Source: Desertifilum tharense IPPAS B-1220
Lineage (GTDB): Bacteria > Cyanobacteriota > Cyanobacteriia > Cyanobacteriales > Desertifilaceae
DNA: 64,000 bases
Assembly (NCBI RefSeq): GCF_001746915.1
Contig: NZ_MJGC01000040.1
Span: 43,793-107,792 of the forward strand
Direction of reading: 5' to 3'
Position numbers and translations under genes: made by a program. Positions 1 to 9,780 of this stretch are shown one piece after another (position 1 is the stretch's first letter; every line of letters begins with the position of its first letter). The notes under the pieces were generated by a model. That model ran no database searches. It worked only from the letters and a program-made list of their open reading frames with translations, and was not told where the DNA came from.

Positions 1-64
1 CAGTACCCAATTTAAATGCTGAACAGCTTAACCTTACTGAGTACAGCTATAGATCGCAAAGTTC

Positions 65-841
65 TCAGGGGGTCAGAGTTTCCGGAGTTTGCACAGATTG
101 GGCGACGAGTCGGATAAAATTCTCTTGCGATTCTTGCCAGAACTCAGAAAAACGGTAGCTGCTGGCCCGATAGACGGAGAGATGATCGAACCAGACAATC
201 AGGAGAACCAGCGAATAAAAGCAGCGATGGACTAAGTTCGTCAACCTTTGAGATAAGATGGAGCGATTTTTACGAATTTGCTGGAGAAGAAAGACCTGAA
301 AATGCGTGTGGGCTAACTCATCTTTTTGAATTTGCTGGCACAGGACATTCAGTAAAGGCGATCGCGTGGCTTTTCCTAAAGCTTTATAATAGACCAGCGC
401 GACTAATTCAGCCGTTAATAACATAATGACGGCTATTTCTAGATCCGTTAACTTTCGCAAGCGCCGAAATAGACTATCTGTCCAATCTTTCTTTGCCCAA
501 ACAATCCCCTGCTGCTGCATAAATCGCCCTAAATCTCTGGCGTGGCGCTGTTCTTCCCCAATAAATCGTTTAATCGTTTCAACAAAAGAGCGATCGCCGC
601 AGCGGGTTGCATAATCTCGCGCTAACTTCATTAAATGCGCGCCTTCGGAACTTTCACCCAACTGAAACTTTTGAATCGATCGCGAAATCGCCTGCTTTTC
701 TTTCTCCGTCAGTTGATAGGGATCTTGCCAAGGTAGCGCCTGAAGATGGTTTTGGTTCCAACCAAAATAATCGTGCCAATTGAGTATAGTATTCCCTGAA
801 ACAGAACGGCTAGCGTCCTGCTCTGCTAAAGTAGGATTCAT
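65..841 (-). CDS. ferritin-like di-iron domain protein
   Basis: 258-residue protein with a four-helix ferritin-like core. Two helix pairs carry the expected carboxylate/His ligands: a Glu near residue 66 followed by the motif EEQRH (about 96-100), then a Glu in the helix LLTAELVAL and the motif DELAHTHF (about 173-180). This E...ExxH / E...ExxH pattern is the di-iron signature of ferritin-like proteins. A hydrophobic stretch near residues 208-220 (SLVLLIVWF) suggests membrane contact or a buried helix. The substrate is not evident; family members act as iron-dependent oxidases or hydroxylases. It is divergent from the permease gene starting at 915 and has no partner gene on its left inside the window. 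ATG start at 841 gives the full domain. Confidence 0.7.
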   Translation of the reverse strand: MNPTLAEQDASRSVSGNTILNWHDYFGWNQNHLQALPWQDPYQLTEKEKQAISRSIQKFQLGESSEGAHLMKLARDYATRCGDRSFVETIKRFIGEEQRHARDLGRFMQQQGIVWAKKDWTDSLFRRLRKLTDLEIAVIMLLTAELVALVYYKALGKATRSPLLNVLCQQIQKDELAHTHFQVFLLQQIRKNRSILSQRLTNLVHRCFYSLVLLIVWFDHLSVYRASSYRFSEFWQESQENFIRLVAQSVQTPETLTP

Positions 842-914
842 ACTGAGGAAAGCTTGGATGATGGACTAAAAAGGGATTCACAAGCCCATCTAGAGAATCC
901 AGAAATCCTAGTCA

Positions 915-1976
915 ATGAAATTTGTCACCTTGTACCGATCGATGAGCCAATCATTAGTAGTTCGGACTGGATCGCTAATCGTTTCTGTATTATTTATTGT
1001 GGTTGCGATCCTTTTAGCGGGGGCTTCTCCCCTAGAAGTCGCTACTGCAATGTGGAATGGGGCTTTCGGTACCCCCAATCAATTCGCCCGTCTTCTGGCT
1101 ACCCTTGCACCCTTGTTACTCTGTGCTTGCGGTTTGGTGTTTACCTTCGCCACAGGCCTATATAACTTAGGGATAGAAGGACAGATTATGGCAGGTGCGA
1201 TCGCCACCACCTTCATCTTACGGCTGACCCAAGAGATCCTACCCGCCCCCCTGGTTATCTTACTCGGACTGGGGGCTGGAATTGCAGGCGGCCTGATTTG
1301 GGGTTTACTCATCGGCTTTCTCAACGTTTACGCCAAAGTTAACGAGATTTTCGCCGGACTGGGTTTAAACTTTGTCGCCCAAGGGTTAGCCTTATATCTC
1401 ATTTTCGGTCCTTGGAAGCGTCCCGGCGTTGCATCCATGAGTGGAACCGAATTATTCAACCGCAATTTGTGGCTACCCAATTTTGGCAATACCGAAGCCA
1501 GTCCCATTGCGTTACTGCTGGCTGTTGTGGGCTTAGTTGTCACCCTCAGCGTGATGCGGGGGACTTACTTTGGCTTGCAGTTACAGGCGGTGGGGCGAAA
1601 CTTGCGGGCTTCCTACATTCAAGGCATTCCAGCAATTGAGTATTTGATGAGTAGCTTTGCCCTTTGCGGTACCTTTGCTGGGTTAGCAGGGGCGTTGCAA
1701 GTCTTAGCCGTGTTTCATCGTCTGATTCCCAATATCTCCAGTAACCTAGGCTTTTTGGCATTGCTGGTGGTGATGCTGGTGAACTTTAATCCCCTGGGGT
1801 TATTACCCGTTGCTTTCTTCTTTAGTGCCTTAAATATTGGCAGCCTGCAACTCCCCTTAAGTCTCCAACTAGAATCTTCCCTAGCGGGCGTCATTCAGGG
1901 AACGCTGGTGTTATTTGCCCTTCTAGGTCAAAGTTTAAGCGATCGCCTCCCCAAAACGACCCCCGGTAGAAGTTGA
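915..1976 (+). CDS. ABC transporter permease (nucleoside/simple-sugar type)
   Basis: 353-residue integral membrane protein with about nine or ten hydrophobic segments. The stretch GLYNLGIEGQIMAGA (about 78-92) is the conserved signature of the BPD_transp_2 permeases that work with BmpA/Med-type lipoproteins (guanosine or simple-sugar importers, YufP-like). It forms the inner-membrane channel together with the second permease 62 bp downstream. The ATPase and binding-protein genes are not in this window; they may lie elsewhere, as often happens in cyanobacteria. The start at 915 places the first membrane segment about 20 residues in, typical for the family. Confidence 0.8.
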   Translation: MKFVTLYRSMSQSLVVRTGSLIVSVLFIVVAILLAGASPLEVATAMWNGAFGTPNQFARLLATLAPLLLCACGLVFTFATGLYNLGIEGQIMAGAIATTFILRLTQEILPAPLVILLGLGAGIAGGLIWGLLIGFLNVYAKVNEIFAGLGLNFVAQGLALYLIFGPWKRPGVASMSGTELFNRNLWLPNFGNTEASPIALLLAVVGLVVTLSVMRGTYFGLQLQAVGRNLRASYIQGIPAIEYLMSSFALCGTFAGLAGALQVLAVFHRLIPNISSNLGFLALLVVMLVNFNPLGLLPVAFFFSALNIGSLQLPLSLQLESSLAGVIQGTLVLFALLGQSLSDRLPKTTPGRS

Positions 1977-2038
1977 AGCTTCAAAATCTTCCAACCTGAT
2001 AGAATCCGCTACAAAACTCAGGCTTCGTCCTAGTCTCT

Positions 2039-3013
2039 ATGGAAACTGCACAACTGATTGCCATTTTAGCCACCGCGATCGCCACTGCTACCCCCCTGGT
2101 TTACGCTGCAATTGGCGAAACGATTACCGAAAAAGCAGGCGTCATTAACCTTTCGGCGGAAGGAACCATCATGCTGTCGGCGATGGTGGCCTTTGCAATC
2201 GCCCAAACCACCAACAACCTCTTCCTGGGCTTTGCGGGGGCTGCCGCAATGGGCGCTCTAATCGCCCTGATCGTCGCTTTCAGCACCATTACCCTCAAAC
2301 AATCCCAAATAGCGATCGGCTTCGTTCTCGCCCTGCTGTGCAGCGATTTATCGACCTTTTTAGGCAACCCCTTTGTCAGAATTCCGGGCCCCACCGTACC
2401 GAGTTGGAGAATTCCCCTATTGCAAGATATCCCCATTCTCGGCCCGCTTCTGTTTCGCAGCGACCTCTTGGTGTATTCCAGTTTTGCGTTAATTTTCTTG
2501 AGTTGGTTCTTTTTCTATCGCACCCGCAACGGCCTACTTTTACGGGCGATTGGCGAACAACCCGCCGCCGCTTTTGCTAGGGGTGCCAATGTGATTTTCC
2601 TGCGCTACTTCTATACGCTATTCGGAGGGGCTTTAATGGGGATTGCGGGGGCTGCTTTTTCCCTAGACTTTAAAGCAGGCTGGAGCTATCGTCACACGGC
2701 AGGTTATGGTTGGATTGCGCTCGCAATTGTGATTTTTGGCGGTTGGAATCCTTTAAAAGTAGCACTGGGGGCTTATTTATTTGGCATTCTGCAATCTTTA
2801 GCCAGTCTTGCCCAAAGTACCATTCCTCAGATTCCCACCCAGGTTTTCTCCGTCGCCCCATTTGTGCTAATGATTCTTGTATTAGCCCTAACAGGAGGAG
2901 ATTGGATCGATCGCTTGCTTGCGCCTCTCCCCCTAAGCTGGCGGCGTCCCCTCGCCCAAGCCTTGCAAGCCACGCCCCCTGCTTCTTTAGGCAAAGCGTT
3001 TGAACAGGATTAA
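2039..3013 (+). CDS. ABC transporter permease (second subunit, YufQ-like)
   Basis: 324-residue membrane protein, shorter sister of the preceding permease. It carries ITEKAGVINLSAEGTIMLSA (about 27-46), the equivalent of the GIEGQ signature in the partner, and about eight to ten hydrophobic segments. The two genes are co-directional with a 62-bp gap, so they are probably one operon and form a heterodimeric channel. Its TAA stop overlaps the stop of the response regulator on the other strand (3010-3013), a tail-to-tail arrangement with no room for a separate terminator. Substrate inferred only from family (nucleosides or related compounds). Confidence 0.8.
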   Translation: METAQLIAILATAIATATPLVYAAIGETITEKAGVINLSAEGTIMLSAMVAFAIAQTTNNLFLGFAGAAAMGALIALIVAFSTITLKQSQIAIGFVLALLCSDLSTFLGNPFVRIPGPTVPSWRIPLLQDIPILGPLLFRSDLLVYSSFALIFLSWFFFYRTRNGLLLRAIGEQPAAAFARGANVIFLRYFYTLFGGALMGIAGAAFSLDFKAGWSYRHTAGYGWIALAIVIFGGWNPLKVALGAYLFGILQSLASLAQSTIPQIPTQVFSVAPFVLMILVLALTGGDWIDRLLAPLPLSWRRPLAQALQATPPASLGKAFEQD

Positions 3014-3672
3014 GGAAGATTTTCCCATCCCTGGTGCAAGGCAAGAACGGCAGCAGAAGTGCGATCGCGAACTCCTAATTTTTGTAGAATCGCATGAACG
3101 TGAACCCGTACTGTCCCGATAGCAATGTGCAAAGTTTCAGCAATTTCTTGGTTATTTTTACCGGCTGCAATCAAAGCCAGAATTTCCTGTTCCCGGCGCG
3201 TGAGAGTATGGATTAAGCTTACGTCAACCTCTGGTACGGGAATGACTTGACGCGACATCGCCGCCCGAATTTCTGCCGTTACGGTGCGATCCCACCAGGA
3301 AGCCCCCGCCGCCACCGAACGCAAGGCTAAAATTAAAGCTTCTGCTTCAATCCCTTTGAGGCAATAACCCGAAGCCCCCGCTGCAATTAAGCGTTCGATT
3401 AAAGTTTTTTGGGAATGGGAAGTCAAAATCAAAATAGGAATTTGGGGATGTTGTTGTTTAATCTGGCGACAGGCTTCAACGCCGCCAATTCCGGGGAGTC
3501 CCACATCTAATAAAACGACATCGGGTTGATAGCGCTGGGTGAATTCAATGGCGGTTTCCCCATCGATGGCTTCTGCAATAATTTCAATTCCGACTTCCGT
3601 TTGCAAGCGCGTTTGCAAACCTAAACGAAAGAGTTCGTCGTCTTCTACCAATAAAACTCGCAGGTTTGCCAT
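3010..3672 (-). CDS. NarL/FixJ-family response regulator
   Basis: 220 residues from the ATG at 3672. Receiver domain 1-120 with acidic pocket EDD (10-12), phospho-acceptor Asp56 in LLDVGLPG, and a Thr/Ser switch in ILTSHS. C-terminal LuxR-type helix-turn-helix (about 150-210), with LTRREQEILALIAAGKNNQEIAE and TVRVHVHAILQKLGV. An alternative ATG at 3684 overlaps the kinase stop as TGATG, which argues for translational coupling; the 3672 start has an AAGG sequence at good distance. The frame is open back to 3765 but that part overlaps the kinase C-terminus and is not expected to be translated. Transcribed after the histidine kinase, so it is its cognate regulator. Target genes are unknown; the divergent kdp operon is the nearest candidate. 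Confidence 0.85.
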   Translation of the reverse strand: MANLRVLLVEDDELFRLGLQTRLQTEVGIEIIAEAIDGETAIEFTQRYQPDVVLLDVGLPGIGGVEACRQIKQQHPQIPILILTSHSQKTLIERLIAAGASGYCLKGIEAEALILALRSVAAGASWWDRTVTAEIRAAMSRQVIPVPEVDVSLIHTLTRREQEILALIAAGKNNQEIAETLHIAIGTVRVHVHAILQKLGVRDRTSAAVLALHQGWENLP

Positions 3673-3683
3673 TTCAACCTTCA

Positions 3684-4775
3684 TCAAACTGAAGACAATA
3701 GGGGTGAAATTGCGGGTAGACGAAACGCAAATAGCGCTCCGGTGGGCTGGCGATTTTCTGCCCAAATGATTCCTTCATGGGCTTGAACAATCTGCCGAGT
3801 TAAGTATAAGCCCAAACCCGATCCTTTGGCTTGGCGATCGCTATGACCTTGGTAAAATCGCTCAAACAGGAGCGGGATCTCGTCGGCGCTCATCCCCGGC
3901 CCGCGATCGCCCACTTTAACCACGTGGGTGCTACCATCGGATTCGAGGATAATTTCGACTTTACTCCCGCGCGGGGCATGGTTGATGGCATTGGCAATTA
4001 AGTTCGCAAAGACGCGCTGAAGCTGCAAGGAGTCGCCTTTTGTCCAGAAGTGTTGGCGAAAATCGGATGCTCCATAATTGAGAACTATATAGACGTTGCG
4101 CGATCGCCCTAATTCGGTTAAAGTTGCGATCGCTTCATCGGCGAGGGTTGCTAAGTTGACGGCTGAGAGATTGAGATGCAAGCCTTCGGTATCGTTGCGA
4201 TAGACATCGAGTAAGGTTTCAACTAATTGCACGGAGGAACGGTGGGATTTCTGCATCATTCCTAAAACGCGCTGTTGTATGGGGGTAATGTCGCCAAATT
4301 GCCCTTTTTCAAAGGATTTTAAGGTTTCAATAGCACCAAGAAGGGGCGTTTTTAAATCGTGGGTGAGGGTGGAAACAAAGTTTTCGCGAATGCTGGCGAG
4401 TTGGGCTTGGGCTTGGAGTTGCGCTTGCTGGCGGGCGATGGCTTCTTCGTAGCGACGATTGCGATCGCTTAACCAGGCAGTCACAATTAATGCTAAGGTC
4501 GCGATTAACCGATTGGCAAGGGTCGGTACGGCAGAAAGGTGAACTTCTGGAACCCATAAGTTCAGCAATGTCAGAAAGACGGCTAATAAGGTGACTTGAT
4601 AAGCGGTAATGCGTTTTAGCCGAGAATGCACCAATAAAATAATGCCGCTGTAAAGGTAGCCAAAAACATACTCGGAAGGGGTTAAATATTCTAAGGCAAT
4701 GACGATCAAACATAAGCCTGTCACGATTATTTGGGCTTGCCAGACGGAAGGATTAAACCGCTTATCCTGTTTCAT
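3684..4775 (-). CDS. membrane sensor histidine kinase
   Basis: 363 residues from the ATG at 4775, which is preceded by AAGGA at 8-9 bp; the frame is open to 4820 but without a better ribosome site. About four membrane helices in the first 105 residues, no periplasmic domain, a short coiled coil (RRYEEAIARQQAQLQAQ), a HisKA dimerisation domain with the H-box LTHDLKTPLLGA, then a HATPase domain with N box (NLIANAINHAP), G1 box (GDRGPGMS), F box and G2 box (GSGLGLYLT). The four-helix plus kinase layout resembles the C-terminal half of full-length KdpD, which the short KdpD encoded at 9781 lacks. It is divergent from kdpA with a 332-bp gap. Signal sensed is unknown. Confidence 0.85.
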   Translation of the reverse strand: MKQDKRFNPSVWQAQIIVTGLCLIVIALEYLTPSEYVFGYLYSGIILLVHSRLKRITAYQVTLLAVFLTLLNLWVPEVHLSAVPTLANRLIATLALIVTAWLSDRNRRYEEAIARQQAQLQAQAQLASIRENFVSTLTHDLKTPLLGAIETLKSFEKGQFGDITPIQQRVLGMMQKSHRSSVQLVETLLDVYRNDTEGLHLNLSAVNLATLADEAIATLTELGRSRNVYIVLNYGASDFRQHFWTKGDSLQLQRVFANLIANAINHAPRGSKVEIILESDGSTHVVKVGDRGPGMSADEIPLLFERFYQGHSDRQAKGSGLGLYLTRQIVQAHEGIIWAENRQPTGALFAFRLPAISPLLSSV

Positions 4776-5107
4776 TATATTTTTCCTTTGTTTACTCTTG
4801 ACGAGGCAATTATTTATCAAAGTTTATGCGATTTAAATTGTTATTTTATGTCAGACTACTAGATTAATCTGCAAATTCTTTTATTTAACAATCTACACAA
4901 AAAGTTTAGCCTCTATATCTCTAAGTATAGACAGAAAATTTATTCAAAATAGATTGCTCAATTGATGGCAAACCCTGGCGCTTCGTCAACAATAGAAGGG
5001 TCATCAAACGCTTCAGCTCGCTTGATAGATTAATTTCACCTCTCTCAAGCAGAGCTTTTCTAGAATCTGCTGACCTAAGAATGCCATTTTATGCCCGATA
5101 AACTTCC
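4776..5107. other. divergent intergenic region between the sensor kinase and kdpA
   Basis: 332 bp, AT-rich, without a plausible coding frame. It must hold the promoters for the kinase/regulator pair (leftward) and the kdp operon (rightward). The only clear structure is the pair of overlapping inverted repeats at 5015-5071, annotated separately. I did not find a convincing -35/-10 pair by eye. Confidence 0.6.
5015..5071 (+). promoter_or_regulatory. kdpA leader: two mutually exclusive hairpins
   Basis: Arm AGCTCGCTTGA (5015-5025) can pair with TCAAGC-A-GAGCT (5045-5056): 11 bp with one bulged A and a 19-nt loop. The right arm contains AGCAGA (5048-5053), which can instead pair with TCTGCT (5066-5071). 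Both cannot form at once, the classic layout of a leader that switches between two folds. The element ends 36 bp before the kdpA ATG. Seen directly in sequence; a regulatory role is inference. Confidence 0.4.
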
Positions 5108-6793
5108 ATGTTTTTAGAATTTTTATCAATTGGAATCGTGCTACTGATTTTAGTAGCAATTTTTGCACCCTTTGGGGGGTATATGGCACGGGTTTTTCAA
5201 GGCGAAAAAACCTGGCTAGACCCCCTAATGAGTCCTCTAGAATCCCGAATTCTACAGCTTTTTGGGACTCGACCCCATCGGAGTATGACCGGATGGCAGT
5301 ATGCCCGCGCCGTGCTATATAGCAATCTGGCAATGGGGATTTTTGTATTTCTGATTCTGATTTTTCAAGGCTTTCTTCCCCTGAATCCGACCGGCTTAAC
5401 AGCCCCTAGCTGGGATTTAGCCCTGCATACCACAATCTCGTTTGTCACCAACACCAACCAACAGCATTATTCCGGGGAAACCACCTATACCTATGCCTCG
5501 CAAATGTGGGGATTGGGATATTTAATGTTTACTTCGGCAGCCACCGGAATTGCAGTTGCGATCGCCTTTATTCGCGGCTTAAGCGGCAAACCTCTGGGCA
5601 ACTTCTATCTTGACCTCACCCTGGCAATTACTCGCATTTTATTACCAATTTCCCTGGTCGGGGCAATTGTTCTGCTAGGGCTGGGCGTCCCGGAAACCTT
5701 AGCGGGACCTGCGATCGCCACAACCTTAGAAGGTCAAACTCAGTATATCGCTCGCGGCCCGGTTGCCCACTTTGAAATTATCAAAGAACTCGGAGAAAAC
5801 GGCGGCGGCTTCTTTGGGATTAACTCTGCCCATCCTTACGAGAACCCCAACAACCTCACCAACCTGATTGAAAACGTCATCATGCTGTGCATCCCCGTAG
5901 GGCTAATTTATACCTATGGCGCGATCGCAGGCAACAAAAAACAAGGATGGCTGATTTTCTGGATGGTGTGGATTCTGTTTGCCATCTTAGTTGGAATCAG
6001 CGCGATCGCCGAATCTCAAGGCAACCCCGAAATTAACGCCCTCCTCGGTTCCTCCCAACCCAACCTTGAAGGCAAAGAAACCCGCTTTGGCTGGGCTTTA
6101 ACCGCCCTATGGGCCGTCAGTACCACCGGAACCATGTGCGGTGCAGTCAACGGAATGCATGATTCCCTCATGCCCCTCAGCGGCTTTACTACCTTATCCA
6201 ACCTCTTCCTACAAATTGTTTGGGGAGGTCAAGGCACCGGAACCGCCTACCTATTTGTCTACCTGATTTTAACCGTCTTCCTCACCGGATTAATGGTAGG
6301 GCGTACCCCAGAACTATTCGGTCGCAAAATTGAAAAACGCGAAATCGTCCTTGCTAGCATTATCCTCCTAGTTCACCCCATCGCCATCTTAATTCCGGGT
6401 GCCATTACCCTCGCCTTCCCCGAAACCCTCGCCGGAATTACCAACCCAGGCTTTCATGGCCTCTCGCAAGTCGTCTACGAATACGCCTCTGCCGCCGCCA
6501 ATAACGGTTCCGGCTTTGAAGGTCTTGATGACGATACCCTCTGGTGGAACCTCAGCGCCAGTTTTAGCTTGCTTGCAGGTCGCTATATCCCGATTATTGC
6601 CCTGCTGCTGCTAGCCGATAGCCTCTCGCGCAAGCAACCCGTCCCCGAAACCCCAGGAACCTTGCGAACCGATAGCATCCTCTTCACCAGCGTCACGGCG
6701 GGGGCTATTGTCATTCTCGGCGCTTTAACCTTTTTCCCCGTTCTCACCCTTGGCCCCATTGCGGAAGGCTTTCAACTCGCCACAGGTCTGTAA
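5108..6793 (+). CDS. kdpA: potassium-transporting ATPase, channel subunit KdpA
   Basis: 561 residues (E. coli KdpA has 557). Inner-membrane subunit that holds the K+ selectivity filter of the KdpFABC pump, used for K+ uptake at very low external potassium. All four filter segments are visible: [10 protein letters not shown] (P1), [15 protein letters not shown] (P2), [12 protein letters not shown] (P3) and [10 protein letters not shown] (P4). About ten membrane helices with an N-terminal helix starting at residue 3 ([18 protein letters not shown]). First gene of the operon; kdpB follows after 3 bp. The ATG at 5108 has only a weak ribosome site but matches the conserved family N-terminus. Confidence 0.97.
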   Translation: MFLEFLSIGIVLLILVAIFAPFGGYMARVFQGEKTWLDPLMSPLESRILQLFGTRPHRSMTGWQYARAVLYSNLAMGIFVFLILIFQGFLPLNPTGLTAPSWDLALHTTISFVTNTNQQHYSGETTYTYASQMWGLGYLMFTSAATGIAVAIAFIRGLSGKPLGNFYLDLTLAITRILLPISLVGAIVLLGLGVPETLAGPAIATTLEGQTQYIARGPVAHFEIIKELGENGGGFFGINSAHPYENPNNLTNLIENVIMLCIPVGLIYTYGAIAGNKKQGWLIFWMVWILFAILVGISAIAESQGNPEINALLGSSQPNLEGKETRFGWALTALWAVSTTGTMCGAVNGMHDSLMPLSGFTTLSNLFLQIVWGGQGTGTAYLFVYLILTVFLTGLMVGRTPELFGRKIEKREIVLASIILLVHPIAILIPGAITLAFPETLAGITNPGFHGLSQVVYEYASAAANNGSGFEGLDDDTLWWNLSASFSLLAGRYIPIIALLLLADSLSRKQPVPETPGTLRTDSILFTSVTAGAIVILGALTFFPVLTLGPIAEGFQLATGL

Positions 6794-6796
6794 CCC

Positions 6797-8848
6797 ATGA
6801 ATACCAAAAAACGACATAAACCCCAAGTTGACACCACCGGATTGTATCAACGGGCGATTCGCCAAGCCTTTGTTAAACTTCATCCCCGCCAGATGGCCAA
6901 AAATCCCGTCATGTTTCTGGTGTGGGTGGGAACGCTAATTTGCGCGCTTTTAACCCTGTTTCCCGCCCTATTTGGTCCGGCTTCCGGAGAAAACCCACGG
7001 CTATTTAATGGCTTAGTCACCGTTATTTTGCTGTTTACCCTGCTGTTTGCCAACTTTGCTGAAGCCGTCGCTGAAGGACGCGGAAAAGCCCAAGCCGACT
7101 CCTTGCGGGCCACCAAAGCTGATACAAAAGCCTGCAAAGTCCTTGATGATGGGGACACTCAATTTGTGAGTTCCACAGAACTCCGTCAAGGCAACCTGAT
7201 TAAAGTGGCGGCGGGTGAGATGATTCCCGTTGATGGAGAAGTCATCGATGGGGTGGCTTCAGTTGACGAATCAGCCATTACTGGAGAATCGGCCCCGGTT
7301 TTAAAAGAACCCGGTTCCGATATGGCCAGTTCGGTGACGGGGGGAACGTGCATTGTCTCCGATGAATTGGTGATTCGCGTCACCGCAGACCCCGGAAAAG
7401 GTTTCCTTGACCGGATGATTGCCTTAGTTGAAGGGGCCCAAAGAACAAAAACCCCAAATGAAATTGCCCTAACGGTTCTCTTGGCCGTATTAACCCAAGT
7501 TTTCTTAATTGTGGTAGCCACTTTACCCCCGTTTGCCGATTACGTGCAAAACCCGGTGGGGGTGGTGGTTCTGATTGCCCTGCTGGTGGCGCTAATTCCG
7601 ACGACGATTGGCGGATTGCTGAGTGCTATTGGGATTGCGGGGATGGATAGGGTTGCCCAGTTTAATGTGGTGGCGACTTCAGGGCGGGCGGTGGAAGCCT
7701 GCGGGGATGTGAATACCCTCGTTTTAGATAAGACGGGCACTATTACCCTAGGAAACCGCTTGGCGGAGGAGTTTATTCCCGTTAACGGTTATTCGCTGCA
7801 AGAGGTGGCGAATGTAGCCTTAGCCGCCAGTCTTTTTGACCAAACGCCAGAGGGTAAATCTATTGTCCGCTTGGCAGAAAAGATGAATGCTCAGTTAAAT
7901 TTTGGCAGAAACGCCGCCGAAGGGGTGGAGTTTTCCGCAAGAACGCGGATGAGTGGCACGAATTTACCCGATGGGGGAGAAGTTCGCAAAGGGGCGGTAG
8001 ATGCGATTAAGGGGTTTGTCCGTTCCCGTGGCGGCCAGTTATGCCCAGAATTAGATGCTGCTTATAAAAGCGTTTCCGAGATGGGGGGAACGCCTTTGGC
8101 GGTTGCCTATGAAAGCGAAATTTATGGGGTGATTTATCTTAAGGACATAATTAAGCCGGGAATGCGCGAACGGTTCGATCAGTTACGCCGCATGGGGGTT
8201 CGGACGGTGATGCTGACGGGAGATAACCGGATTACGGCGCGAGTGATTGCGAAAGAAGCCGGGGTGGATGATTTTATTGCCGAAGCGACTCCAGAGGACA
8301 AGATTCAGGCGATTAAGGACGAACAAGCCCAAGGGAAGTTAGTGGCAATGACGGGGGATGGAACTAATGACGCCCCAGCTTTAGCCCAAGCCAATGTCGG
8401 GTTAGCGATGAATTCGGGAACTCAGGCGGCGAAGGAAGCGGCGAATATGGTGGATTTGGATTCTGACCCCACGAAGCTGATCGATTTGGTGACGATTGGC
8501 AAGCAGTTGTTGATTACTCGCGGGGCGTTAACGACGTTTTCGTTAGCGAATGATATCGCCAAGTATTTCGCGATTTTACCGGCGATGTTTGCCGGGGTGG
8601 GGATTGGCAGTCTCAATGTTATGGGTCTTGCTAGCGCCCAATCGGCGGTGTTATCAGCCCTGCTTTATAACGCTTTGATTATTCCGGCGTTGATTCCCTT
8701 GGCGTTAAAAGGAGTCAAGTTTAGACCGTTAAGCGCGAATCAGCTACTTCAGCGCAATATTTTGATCTACGGCTTGGGAGGTGCGATCGCGCCCTTTATG
8801 GCCATTAAGTTACTCGATGTTTTGATTGCAGCCGTAGGACTGGCATAA
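6797..8848 (+). CDS. kdpB: potassium-transporting ATPase, P-type ATPase subunit KdpB
   Basis: 683 residues, like the 682 of E. coli. It hydrolyses ATP and is phosphorylated on Asp311 in DKTGT. Other P-type ATPase landmarks: actuator loop TGES ([11 protein letters not shown]), nucleotide-binding segments [10 protein letters not shown] and [10 protein letters not shown], and the hinge motif [18 protein letters not shown]. Membrane segments surround these domains (about 40-90, 225-280, and three near the C-terminus from 585). Sits 3 bp after kdpA, so the two are translated together. No residue known to be essential is missing. Confidence 0.97.
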   Translation: MNTKKRHKPQVDTTGLYQRAIRQAFVKLHPRQMAKNPVMFLVWVGTLICALLTLFPALFGPASGENPRLFNGLVTVILLFTLLFANFAEAVAEGRGKAQADSLRATKADTKACKVLDDGDTQFVSSTELRQGNLIKVAAGEMIPVDGEVIDGVASVDESAITGESAPVLKEPGSDMASSVTGGTCIVSDELVIRVTADPGKGFLDRMIALVEGAQRTKTPNEIALTVLLAVLTQVFLIVVATLPPFADYVQNPVGVVVLIALLVALIPTTIGGLLSAIGIAGMDRVAQFNVVATSGRAVEACGDVNTLVLDKTGTITLGNRLAEEFIPVNGYSLQEVANVALAASLFDQTPEGKSIVRLAEKMNAQLNFGRNAAEGVEFSARTRMSGTNLPDGGEVRKGAVDAIKGFVRSRGGQLCPELDAAYKSVSEMGGTPLAVAYESEIYGVIYLKDIIKPGMRERFDQLRRMGVRTVMLTGDNRITARVIAKEAGVDDFIAEATPEDKIQAIKDEQAQGKLVAMTGDGTNDAPALAQANVGLAMNSGTQAAKEAANMVDLDSDPTKLIDLVTIGKQLLITRGALTTFSLANDIAKYFAILPAMFAGVGIGSLNVMGLASAQSAVLSALLYNALIIPALIPLALKGVKFRPLSANQLLQRNILIYGLGGAIAPFMAIKLLDVLIAAVGLA

Positions 8849-8869
8849 ATCTTGGAGGCGAACTCAACT

Positions 8870-9091
8870 ATGCAGTTATGGAATTTTCGAGAACTCTGCA
8901 AGCCCAAACCCCTTGCAATTCGGTTATTTTTAGCGATGTGTTTGAATGGGGCGATCGCGCCTATCGTCTACGCAGCAACGGGCGATGAGGTGACGCGCCG
9001 CGCTGCCTATGCCTTGGGCTTTTTGGGGTTAGTTGTTTTGGGGCTATCGATCTATTTATGGGTTGCGATCCTTCAACCCGAACGATTTTAA
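8870..9091 (+). CDS. KdpG/KdpF-like small subunit
   Basis: 73-residue membrane protein between kdpB and kdpC. I chose the ATG at 8870 because GGAGG lies about 9 bp upstream; an in-frame TTG at 8852 is less likely. Two predicted helices: about 15-35 (LFLAMCLNGAIAPIVYA) and 45-68. The C-terminal segment LGLSIYLWVAILQPERF resembles KdpF, the 29-residue stabilising subunit, which ends in a similar Y-L...PE-F pattern. Cyanobacterial kdp operons are known to carry an extra gene called kdpG at this position, in the order kdpABGCD; this gene fits that. Best reading: a KdpF-like peptide with an added N-terminal helix. Confidence 0.75.
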   Translation: MQLWNFRELCKPKPLAIRLFLAMCLNGAIAPIVYAATGDEVTRRAAYALGFLGLVVLGLSIYLWVAILQPERF

Positions 9092-9111
9092 CAAGGTCAG
9101 GATTTTTAACC

Positions 9112-9681
9112 ATGAGAGAATTTTTAATGAGTCTTAAAGCCACTGTGGTGTTTTGGATTTTGACCGCTTTGATTTATCCGTTGATCGTGATTGGGCTTGG
9201 CTTCTTATTGCCCTATCAAGCCAATGGCAGTTTAATTCAAAACGACCAAGGGCAAATCGTGGGATCGGCATTGATTGGACAAACCTTTCAGGCTGATAAC
9301 TACTTTTGGAGTCGCCCTTCTGCGATCGCCTACAGCGAAACCGCCGAAGCCGTGCCGACAGGACTGTCTGGGGCCAGTAATTTAGCCCCTGGCAACCCAG
9401 AACTGATTGAACGAGTACAAGCCGATATCCAGCGCTTAGGGGCGGCTCAAATTCAACCCGCTGCGGATTTAATCTACACTTCTGGATCGGGTCTAGATCC
9501 GCATATTAGCCCGGATGCTGCGATCGGACAAATCGATCGAGTTTCCCAAGCCCGAAATCTGCCCCCCAATCAACTGACTTCTTTGATTGAAGAGTACACA
9601 GAAGGTCGATTTTTAGGAATCTTTGGCGAACCTGGGGTCAATGTTTTGCAGTTAAATTTAGCCTTGGATCGCCTCCCTTAA
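9112..9681 (+). CDS. kdpC: potassium-transporting ATPase subunit KdpC
   Basis: 189 residues from the ATG at 9112, preceded by AAGGTCAGG at about 10 bp; an in-frame start at 9058 would overlap the preceding gene by 34 bp and is not needed. One N-terminal membrane helix (about 10-32) followed by a soluble domain, the KdpC layout. Family-typical segments visible: GSALIGQTF, YFWSRPSA (here with ASNLAPGNPEL) and DPHISPDAA, close to the consensus SGLDPHISP. KdpC supports nucleotide binding by KdpB. It follows the small kdpG/F-like gene after 20 bp. Confidence 0.95.
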   Translation: MREFLMSLKATVVFWILTALIYPLIVIGLGFLLPYQANGSLIQNDQGQIVGSALIGQTFQADNYFWSRPSAIAYSETAEAVPTGLSGASNLAPGNPELIERVQADIQRLGAAQIQPAADLIYTSGSGLDPHISPDAAIGQIDRVSQARNLPPNQLTSLIEEYTEGRFLGIFGEPGVNVLQLNLALDRLP

Positions 9682-9780
9682 AACTTCTGGCGTAGCCTTG
9701 GCTAAAAATACACATTGCTTTGAGAAGGGTTGGGTTTCAGTCTCTTTGTGCCCAACCTTCCAGTCCATCGGTCAATTTTT

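Noticed and set aside
3673..3765. N-terminal extension of the response regulator
   Set aside because: It lies wholly inside the kinase C-terminus and has no receiver sequence; the receiver begins at the later ATG.
4776..5107. c-di-AMP (ydaO-type) riboswitch in the kdpA leader
   Set aside because: I looked for the conserved purine-rich blocks of that motif and did not see them; only two simple hairpins are present.
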